Shown: positions 46,121 through 55,500 of the stretch, one piece after another | Numbering within the stretch: the first letter of the stretch is position 1 | How the letters are laid out: every line of letters starts with the position of its first letter | NCBI GenBank assembly: GCA_964036045.1 | Contig: OZ038378.1 | Span: forward strand, 184,104,944-184,168,943 | Direction of reading: 5' to 3' | From: Eutreptiella sp. 'Long Island Sound 2002' | Lineage: Eukaryota; Euglenozoa; Euglenophyceae; Eutreptiales; Eutreptiaceae | DNA: 64,000 nucleotides | Notes under the pieces: generated by a model | What the model saw: only the letters and a program-made list of their open reading frames with translations | The model's database searches: none | What the model was told of the DNA's origin: nothing | Program-made: the position numbers and the translations under genes

Positions 46121-46984
46121 GGGATTCACAATCCATGCTTTGTTGCGTGGCCCCTTGAGTTGGGGTTAGAGACTCACAATCCACGCTTTGTTGCGTGGCC
46201 CCTTGAGTTGGGGTTACGCACTCACAATCCACGCTTTGTTGCGTGGCCCCTCAAGTTGGGGTTAGGGACTCGCAATCCACTCTTTGTTGCATGGCCCCTT
46301 GAGTTGGGGTTATGGACTCACAATCCACGCTTTGTTGCGTGGCCCCTCAAGTTGGGGTTAGGGACTCACAATCCACGCTTTGTTGCGTGGCCCCTTGAGT
46401 TGGGGTTAGGGACTCACAACCCACGCTTTGTTGCGTGGCCCCTCAAGTTGGGGTTAGGGACTCACAATCCACGCTTTGTTGCGTGGCCCCTCAAGTTGGG
46501 GTTAGGGACTCACAATCCACGCTTTGTTGTGTGGCCCCTCGAGTTGGGGTTAGGGACTCACAACCCATGCTTTGTTGCGTGGCCCCTCGAGTTGGGGTTA
46601 GGGACTCACAATCCACGCTTTGTTGTGTGGCCCCTTGAGTTGGGGTTAGAGACTCACAATCCATGCTTTGTTGCATGGCCCCTCGAGTTGGGGTTCGGGA
46701 CTCACAATCCACGCTTTGTTGCGTGGCCCCTTGAGTTGGGGTTAGGGACTCACAATCCACGCTTTTTTGTGTGGCCCCTCGAGTTGGGGTTAGGGACTTG
46801 CAATCCACGCTTTGTTGCGTGGCCCCTCGAGTTGGGGTTAGGGACTCACAATCCATGCTTTGTTGCGTGGCCCCTCAAGTTGGGGTCAGGGACTCACAAC
46901 CCACGCTTTGTTGTGTGGCCCCTTGAGTTGGGGTTACAGACTCACAATCCATGCTTTGTTGTCCGGCCCCTCGAGTTGGGGTTA
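46121..46984. repeat. 48-bp hairpin minisatellite, 18 units
   Basis: 864 bp equals exactly 18 units of 48 bp. Each unit is GGACTCACAAT, then CCACGC-TTTGTT-GCGTGG, then CCCCTCGAGTTGGGGTTA. The central part is a 6-bp stem with a 6-nt loop, and CCCC...GGGG adds a second small stem. Stem variants keep pairing (CCATGC/GCATGG; GU-type CCATGC/GCGTGG and CCACGC/GTGTGG); one unit, near 46270, does not. All frames stay open only because 48 is divisible by 3. Confidence 0.95.
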
Positions 46985-46991
46985 GTTAGAG

Positions 46992-47725
46992 TTGGAGCTT
47001 TTCACTATTTGGGTTTGGGAACCCCTAAGCTCCAGTCATTTGATCCGTCCTTTCTTGTTGGCCATAAAGAAGCTTTCGCTAACCACCAAGTACTGCGGCT
47101 TGGGATTCCAAACGAACAGTTGGTCTTGTGGTTTTCAAAGGGTGAACATCGTGAAGCTGGTGTTGGAGCACCGGGGTACTTTTTACGATGTGCCCCTCGT
47201 CCCAATGGGTGCCGGTTTTGTGGACTATGTGCTCAACATTGTTGATGCTGATCGTGCTGTGCGGGTTGTTCAAGCGCCCGGTGATGATGTGGAGGGCATG
47301 ACCGTGCATCTGCTGGGTAGCCATCCGGCACCTTGCGCCACTCTCCACGGATGAGGGCCTTGGGACGGGTGTCCTCCTCTGTGGGAGTGGCCATGGAAGG
47401 TTGCGCCTTGGCCTCCGGGCTTTCCACGCTCTGCTCGGCGGAGGCCTCCTTGCCTTCGAGTGGGACGGGGGTGGCCTGAACACTCTCCTCGATAGCCGAA
47501 AGTGCACCTTCAACTTGGGTGCTGGGGGGGGGGGACTCAGGAGGGCCAGGAAGCTCATCTAGCCAGCTGGAGCGTGACCAACTTTTCATCAGTGACCTGT
47601 CCAAGCAGCTAGTAGCAAAGTTGCGCGCCACTTGTCAGTTTAACCCCAATCCTAGTGCAAAGCCCAAGTCCAGCGACACAAAAACGGACTTGATCTACAA
47701 GCGTGCATTCTGCAACTACTTGTAG
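46992..47725. other. Coding-like stretch after the minisatellite, strand unresolved
   Basis: The plus frame reads VKLVLEHRGTFYDVPLVP and GFVDYVLNIVDADRAV, to a stop at 47354. The minus frame 47631-47233 reads WLDELPGPPESPPPS, a Pro/Glu/Ser-rich text, then IRGEWRKVPDGYP. Both look protein-like and only one can be real. No family recognised. Confidence 0.25.
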
Positions 47726-47803
47726 CGGTTGCATGTTTTGTGGGCTGTATTTTCCTCCGCCCGTTTGGTGTACCCATGGTGGAGTGTATAAGATTGCTAT
47801 TAC

Positions 47804-48197
47804 ATTGGCCCCATACCAGTGCCTTGGTGGCCCATAATGGCGGCACTAGCGTTGGCCCCGTCCCTGTTAGGACTCTTTTTCTTGAGCCTGGTTTTGTTTC
47901 CAGTGCTAGCACACTGGATATTGGCCATGGCCCTGTCAGAACTCTTTTCTTGAGCCTGATTTTGTGTCTCGTGCCCATGACACCCTGTGAAACTATGTTA
48001 TATTGGCCCCACACCAGGGCCTTGGTGGCCTATAATGGTGGCACTAGTGTTGGCCATGGCCCTGTCAGGACTCTTTTTCTTGAGCCTAATTTTGTTCCCA
48101 GTGCTAGCATTGGATGTTGGCCATGGCCCTGTCAGGACTCTTTTCTCGGGCCTGATTTTGAGCCTAGTGCCAATGACACCATGTGAAACTATGTTAT
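47804..48197. repeat. 197-bp tandem repeat, two copies
   Basis: ATTGGCCCC...CCTTGGTGGCC starts at 47804 and 48002, and a third start, ATTGGCC, is truncated at 48198. Inside, TTGGCCATGGCCCTGTCAG and ACTCTTTTTCTTGAGCCT recur twice per unit, so the unit itself is a diverged dimer. Confidence 0.88.
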
Positions 48198-48364
48198 ATT
48201 GGCCGAGTCCCAACTAATTGGTGGCCACGCAGAGTACTATGTGCTTTGTGGACTCGGCGTCCCATCGTTAAGGTAGCTATGGGGCCGTACGGAACTGGCA
48301 GTTGTACATATTGCGCATATATTGCAAAGGTTGGATTTCTTTCAATTTTTCAATTTTTAAAAAT

Positions 48365-48500
48365 GATTTACACGCTTTACCGCAAAACAAAAAATTACAC
48401 GCCCTTACCGCTTTACCGCAAAACAAAAAATTACACGCCCTTACCGCAAAAAAAAACTCACACGACTAGACGATTTTTTTGTACACGACTTACATTTTTC
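48365..48500. repeat. TTACCGC(A)n-TTACACG cluster
   Basis: CTTTACCGCAAAACAAAAAA and TTACACGCCCTTACCGC units, ending ACTAGACGATTTTTTTGTAC. Same family as 45565-45900. Confidence 0.75.
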
Positions 48501-48656
48501 ACTTGGGCAGGGCCCACCAGTAGGGCTGGTACCTAGAGACTGGTTCATTCATTGAAATAGTGATTTCCATCCGAACCATCCGAAGGTTCAGCCCTAGTGC
48601 GTCGACCAAGATGCCCCTGCTTGTTTTCACACATACACGCCACTCCTCCTTGCATA

Positions 48657-49080
48657 GGGGGAGGTACGGCGCGCGGTGCGCGGTCTTTTGGGTTGTGCAG
48701 CTGACTCTTTCCCCATAATTCCCCATAATGATAATAGTTTCGTGCGTGCACGTTCAGAGCATGTCTTGACGCAGTTGCATGCATGGGGCGTGTGCCGTGA
48801 CACGTACCGGAAATATGGACATTGCCTTCCGGACGGGATCCAGAAATTGCATTGGATGGTGTGTGCGGTTGTGCAACAATTTCTGAACGCCAGGAACGTC
48901 CGCTACGAGCCGCACGGACTGTGGGACCACTTTCCCGACGCCATCTTCGGCCAACCAAAGGCCACACGACGGCACACAGTTTCGGATTCATCCTCTTCCG
49001 ACTCAGATACATGACCATTTTCGAGACTATGATGGAAAGAACACGCGCGGTGCGAGATGCGCGGTGCGCGTACCTCCCCC
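48657..49080 (+). mobile_element. 424-bp DDE-element relic with 12-bp terminal inverted repeats
   Basis: GGGGGAGGTACG (48657-48668) is perfectly inverted at 49069-49080, with GC-rich GCGCGGTGCGCG subterminal motifs at both ends. The flanks are ATA on the left and ACA on the right, close to a 3-bp duplication. It carries a C-terminal transposase fragment and ends about 100 bp before the first SOS1 exon. Confidence 0.65.
48736..49014 (+). pseudogene. Transposase C-terminal fragment (catalytic Glu segment)
   Basis: VRARSEHVLTQLHAWGVC then YEPHGLWDHFPDAIFG aligns with YYRARVEHLFAHLWSW and YQPYGPWEHIPSSIW of the 21-kb element. The frame ends SDSSSSDSDT and a stop. The rest of the transposase is absent. 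Confidence 0.6.
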
Positions 49081-49236
49081 ACAGAGCCATGAGAGTGATC
49101 GCCAGTGCAGCATGGCGCTGCATCTCGGCAGTAAGCCCCCGCCCCCTTCCGCCGTCGCAATGACTGCGGCAATAGTGCTCATGTGTTCTTGGTTCCAGAA
49201 CAACACCTGGTGCCCTTCTGCAACAGGCTATTCAAA

Positions 49237-49511
49237 ATGGAGGAAATGGACCCGGGCAATGCCCTCTACTTCCCATTCTTCGCCCTTCTGGTGGGCTGCC
49301 TCCTGCTCGTCCTGTTCCAAGACCGCAGCCCCCTCCCGTACACCGTCGTGCTCATGCTACTCGGCATCCTCGTAGCTGTCGCCAGCTATCACTTTGATTT
49401 GGGCTCAATCTCACACTCCATCGACCTCTGGGTCCACGTCGACCCTCCTGAGATCCTCCTCTACGTTTTTCTACCCCCATTGCTGTACGAGTCTGCTTTT
49501 GGCTCCGACTG
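49237..49511 (+). CDS. Antiporter exon 1
   Basis: ATG at 49237, with another at 49246. It encodes three hydrophobic segments, ending PPEILLYVFLPPLLYESAF then GSDW split over the intron. Donor TG/GTGTGT. Confidence 0.8.
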
Positions 49512-52500
49512 GTGTGTGTTGCATTCTTCACCATTCTATATGCATATCCATATGCGCTGCTTTGCACACAACTTGTCACTATTGAGTCATGACCGTGGAC
49601 GGGCAGGGCGTTTTTCAGTGGACTAGTTTTCCTTCTTTTTTTTATTTTTAAAAACCTCAATCGCCGTCAGTTGCCCCCCAACCGCCTTCGGTTACCCTCC
49701 AACCGCCGTTGGTTGCCTTTCAAGTGTCGTTCTAAATAATGAGGTGGCTCCTGGAAGGCCCGAGTGTTTTTTTTCGAATTCAATCACAAAACCTCCTGTG
49801 GACGGGCAACACGGACTCTTACCTCAGCCTTGTTCTTGGTGGTTTGACTCCTTCTCACTGGGTTGTGGTCTCAGGTAGAAAAACCCAGAAAGGTGGCCAA
49901 CCGACAGGCGGAGATGGGGCGAAAACTGTATTCTAATGTCATTTGAAGTCGCATCGTAAGCTGCAGGGCAGGCAGTTGGAGTGTGTAGGTTGACAGGAGG
50001 TGTTGGGGACGTGCATGTTGGTGTCCTCCCACGACAGCTGGATCTGTTGGTGTGGCTATTGGTTGGCAGTCAGTCTGTCACAGGGAAAGCGATGAGGCAG
50101 GCACCATTTTGTCAGAGGGCAATTCTGGATCAGTACAGTGATATGCGAAACAAGATACCAAGAACGGAGAGGGAGTGAGAGTCAGGACAGAATTAATCTT
50201 TGGGGGAACGCTAGCCCGCCGGGCACGCGCCGGGCATCTTTTTGGACCCGTGCCCCACCAGTGGCCTTTTAGGGGGTGCACTAAGGGGGCGCACTTAGCG
50301 CAGTGCAGCTATTTGGGGGTCTGGCTGTACTAGAGACCCATACTTTGAGATACTAGGAGCATCATGGTGACCCCTAGCGTAGGTTTTGACTTCTGATTTT
50401 GTCCCCTTTGTTGGGGAACCCCGAGAATGCAGGGGTGACGTAGCATTTCCGCCCTCTTTTGGGCCCCAACCTTCCGGTGCTGTTGAGGAAACCGGGACAA
50501 TCTTTGAACCCACGCTTTGTTGCGTGGCCCCTCGAGTTGGGGTTAGGGACTCACAATCCACGCTTTGTTGCGTGGCCCCTTGAGTTGGGGTTAGGGACTC
50601 ACAATCCATGCTTTGTTGCGTGGCCCCTCGAGTTGGGGTTAGGGACTCACCATCCAATACAAATGACAGTTGGAGTTGCTGAATTCACAGATATTGCTTT
50701 ATTATCCAACGTGCTTTGTAGGGAAGGTGTGCAGTGCAATGTGGTCTACTTGGGGGGCTTCTCCATGAGAGGGTAAATCTGGGGCTGAAGTCGGGATAGT
50801 TAATAGAAAAGTAGCGCGCCGGGCGCGCGCCAGGCGGGTGCCGGGCAAACATTCCCCCCTTTTGCTGCAAATGCTGCGCACTGCACTCCAATATGAAGCC
50901 TACAACGCTCAACCCCGCCTAATGCATGGCACATATGCAGGGCACATGCGCATACTGACATCCACTGTCTCAGGTTCGTGTTTCGCCGCCTGCTGCCCTC
51001 CATCTTGGTCCTCGCTTTCCTCCTCGTCTTCTTTAACGTTGCCGTTGTTGGCCTGCTGACCACATACATCATCCCAGCGGAGTGGGGTGACGTGGACTCC
51101 CAGTCCCGCCTCATCGCGAACTTCCTGGTGGCGGCCATCTTAAGCTCCACGGACCCCGTAGCAGTAGTGGCCCTGCTCAAGGAGGCTGGGGCCCCGATGC
51201 AGGTCTCTGTTCCTTCCGCGTCCATCTCATCGAGGGGCTGACGGAGTGACTCCCGTCCCCTTGCCTCCGGAACCCCCTGGCCCTCAGAACCAACCGGCAT
51301 AATTGCGCAACCTTTATGGCAACTCTCTCTCTTTTGTTACGCACGTGCGGCCTTGCCTGAGCACAACACTCCAGATACCGTCATTTGGAGACCAGCTATT
51401 TTGTGTTCCAGACTGCAATGCCACACCAGAGTATGAGCCCATTGGCTGTTGGGAAGACAAGGACCACACATCCAAGACCTGTCTCTGCTCATGATGGTAC
51501 TGTGCTTTGGAGGGCAGGCCATTTGGACGGGGTTTGATGTGACTGGGGGCCACGGCCCATGTTGCCGTACCCAATGTGCACCCCCTTCTCGTGTCAGCAC
51601 AGCCTGGCCTGACCACGGGGATCCGGTGTTGCCGCCGTTTTTGTGGACCTGAGCCGTGCGGGCCACAGAAAAGGGACCTGGGCAACTGCACATAACTGAA
51701 GCACAACGGCAGTAGTGAAGTATCCTTCACCTCCATTGACCATCTTTGCCCAGGAAATACAGCCCCTTTGTCTGAGCCCCGGTGCACTTGACCGTGCCCC
51801 CCCCACCCCCCTCCTCCCGAAAAACAGCAGAGACAGGGGGGGCCGGTGCGCAGACAAGGCCATGCCTGCGCGTGGATGTGAAGGGGGTACGACAACGTTC
51901 GCAGTTGCCCCCCTACACACATATCAAACCCAATCCAAATGGCCTGCACTCCAAAGCACAGCACTGTGACGGGCAGAGACAGGGCTCAGATGCGTGCCCC
52001 TGCCCCTCGTTCCCTTGTCCTCGCGGGTATCACCCATGGGGCGATGATGTTACTGTTGACACCCTGCCTTGCTTGGAGCATTGACAAGAGCGCTCGTTGG
52101 AACTGGATGGTGGTTTCACTGAAAATAGGCAAACTTACAACCGTGTGGGTGAACAATCAGTGACGGTAGACATTCAAATATGGCTCCGACGCCCGGAGTA
52201 GAACAATGATGAAACTGACGAGGGGACAGCCGGGGAGACAGGGGTAGGGCAAGGTAACGGACCTGTTCATGGCACCACCCCACCGAATGTAAAGAGGGCC
52301 AGGGCAGGCAACCCCCTACCCAGAACCCACACTGAGGCCTGTCAGCGGCTGTGTGCTGTCTGCTGTGTGCCCGGACACTTCGTGGACCACTGGATCCGAG
52401 TGAACACACAAAAACTGGAATGGTGATGATGTCGCCGGAGTGCCTCGTTTCCGACTCCATGTGCAGGGGCGTAAGCTCACCGACTTTTCGGTGTGTTGCG

Positions 52501-55500
52501 GTGAGTTCGTATTTTGTCCATTGCCCATGTCCCATGTCCGTGAGTGGTGGTGAGCAGTTTTTGAAGAAGGCTCAATGGGCAGGACATTTTTCTTGGTAAA
52601 AATGGGGGAAATGGGTCGCGGAAAAATGAGGGGAAATTGAGAAATTTCACCCCCCCCCCCCATTCCCCCAAACTCTCCCATTTCCCCCATCATTTTCTTA
52701 TTTGTTCTCTACTTAAATACTACATTTCCCCATTTACTATCATTTCTCCCCGTTTGTGTCCGTTTCCCCCCCGTTTTCCCCCGTTTCCGGGCTCCGGCGG
52801 TGAGTTTGTGAGTTTGGTGGCGGTGGGCTGACAGGCCTGCATGTGCCCTGCCGTTCCCCACAGGTCCGCACTCTGATCGAGGGCGAGTCTCTCCTCAACG
52901 ACGCCTCCGCCTTCGTCCTCTTCGAGGTCCTGCTGGAGGTGATGAACCCCACGGTCCAGACCCCGAGTGTCCTGTCCGCCCTCACGCACTGCGCCCGCCT
53001 CTCCGTCGGAGGCGTGGCCGTGGGCGTGGCGTTCGGGGTCCTGTGCGCCCTCCTCTTGTCCTGCACCAACGACACCGTCACCGAGATCAGCATCGCCCTG
53101 TTTGGGATGTACCTCGGGTACTACATCGCCCAGTCAATGGGCTATTCCGGAGTGCTCTCTGTCGTCATCTTTGGGCTGATGATGTGCGCTTTAGGCGCCT
53201 CGTACATCAGCCCCACGTCCCTCGAGCCCAAGCACCGCTTCATGGAGCAGCTGGGGTTCACCGCCAACACCGTGATCTTTATGTACAGTGGCCTCATTGT
53301 GGCATATTTCGCCCTCAAGTTTGGCTCGAGGCTGACCACCTACGACTACATCTACGCCATTGTTTGGTACCTGATCCTCAACTGCATCCGTGCCCTCGGC
53401 CTTTTTGTGCTGTCTCCATTGCTGCGGCGGGGCAGCTACAAGGTACTGCTGCGAGCCGCTGCCAGTCCGTGATCTCTCCCTTTTTTGTTTCTTGTTTTGG
53501 AATCGGGGACCGCCCTTAAGGACCGTCGCAGTTGTGTGTTGGCCAATGGAGGTCGATGCTCAACCGAGGGCGGTTGGTGGCCGTTGATGCTCCAGCCGAC
53601 AGTGGTCAGTGGTGCATTGCATGACATTGCATTGAAGTGAAATGACAAATGGCACGGAACCGTGGTGCTTTACGTCCGCTGAGAGATGGAATGCCAGCGG
53701 CGGGGCATCAACCAACAATTGCCATCGGTCAAGCAGCTAGTGCCACTCGCTGATCATGAAGGTGCCGTTGGCAAATTGCCTGGTGCTATTGGTTGGAGAT
53801 CAGCTGCCGGCCATTGGACGTCATGCAATGCAGTGCGATGCAGATGTAGGTGTCGGTGTAGATGTAGATGTCGCCGTCGCTGTCGATGTGGATGTACAGT
53901 TCGATGTACATGTCGATGGCGATGTCAATGTGGATATAGATCATACCAGTAGATGTAGATGTAGATGTGGGTGAAGGTGTAGATGCAGATGTAAAGTAAT
54001 GTAATGTAGCGTAATGCAATGCAACTTAACGCGTCGTGGCGTGCCGTAACGTAACGTAACGTAACGCAACGTAACGTAACGTAACGTAACGTAACGTACT
54101 GTACTGTACTGTACTGTACTGTACAGTACCGTGTGATGTGGCGTGGTGTGATGTGGTGTGGTGTGGTGTGGTGTGGTGTGGTGTGGTGTGGTGTGGTGTG
54201 ATGTGATGTGATGCGATGTGATGTGATGTGATGTGATGTGATGTGATGTGATGTGATGTGATGTGATGTGATGTGATGTGATGTGATGTGATGTGATGTG
54301 ATGTGATGTGGTTTCCCCCTCAGAGCCCACAGAGGCACAGTACAGCCCCATCGGTTGGTTGGGCCGTCGCGGGGGGGCTCTGCGGCGACATGCTTCTCGT
54401 TTAGCACACGGAATTCATGCGTTGGGCCACTGAGGACGGCCTGAAATACTGATCCGAAACCCGCCTTGTCAGTCCACCAGCGGCCGTTAGCGGCGGCCTA
54501 CAGCGCACCCATTAATGTGCCACACGTGCAGGGGTGTCTGTACCGCGCCCCATGCCAGTATGACTACCACCCCCGACTGTGCCCAACCCTGCGCCTTTTC
54601 CCTCTCCTCTGTCCTAAGACAGGCCGAGGTGTCCCAACGAATGTTTGCTTTTGGCCGGGGGGGGGGGGGGTCTCAATGAGTCTGGCCCTGGCCACAACGA
54701 CCTCGGACTGTGCGACCGTCCCTTACGAGACCTTCCCCAAGCGAACGTGCCCCTCCGCGCGGTGTCGTCAGTCCACACAAGCTCACGTCACGTGGCTTTC
54801 TCGAAGATTTCTGGGGCACCTCTGAGCCGTGCGGTCCGACCCGACCCGACTCTTCACTGTGTCTCACACCCTTGCCCTGTCCCGTGTACAGTCCGCTGAC
54901 TCAGTGTCGGTGTCTCGTCGTGCACGAAGGAAAGTTTCAGCCCCCTCCAGACCAGCGGTTCCGGGTCCCGTACATGGGGACATAGACGGCACGTGTGTTG
55001 CAAGCTCCGCATAACAAATACGATGTTGGACGCAGCACACCTGGTCGTCCTGCACGACAGATTCAATTGGGTATTTGGGCCTTAGCTTGGGATGGGGGGT
55101 AGGCGATGTAAGCCCCAAGCAGGGGCGGGGAAGGGCACAGCACAGCACGCCACACAGCACAAGGCACCACACGGAACAGCACGGCACCACACCACAAGGC
55201 ACGGACACACACACGCACAAAAACACAAAACACAACGCTCACAGCGCAAGCAGCACCCGAAACAACACGCACGGCACCACCATCACCAATCACAACACAA
55301 ACGACGCAGCCAACACTGAAAACCACACACCCAACGTGCGCTCGCCCGTACCCGGGGCCATGCTGATACGGGGTGTGTGGGGGGGTCTGGGACCCAAAAG
55401 TTTGTGCACCAAAAATGGCCCGACCAGATATATTATAAATGTCGTTTTTTCCCACAATGGCCACTTTGGTCCGGGGGGGGGGGGGGGCTTTCTGAGTGTC

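Larger units (their letters stand above)
49512..50973 (+). other. Antiporter intron 1 (1.46 kb)
   Basis: It contains CAACCGCC/GGTTG palindromic motifs (49665-49725) and a repeat island with three 48-bp hairpin units (50211-50860). Confidence 0.7.
51203..52863 (+). other. Antiporter intron 2 (1.66 kb)
   Basis: It holds an inverted repeat (51477-51985), dispersed repeat R1 (52015-52195) and a C-run near 52648. The last 60 bp are pyrimidine- and G-rich before CCACAG. Confidence 0.7.

Noticed and set aside
46121-46984. CRISPR array
   Set aside because: The units are continuous with no variable spacers, and the context is eukaryotic.
46040-47245. A 401-codon plus frame of 16-residue repeats (WPLELGLGTHNPRFVA)
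   Set aside because: It follows from a 48-bp tandem repeat. Several frames on both strands are open because 48 is a multiple of 3. The hairpin structure explains the conservation better.
53925-54407. Minus-strand frames of HHITS repeats
   Set aside because: Pure translation of the GTGAT pentamer satellite.
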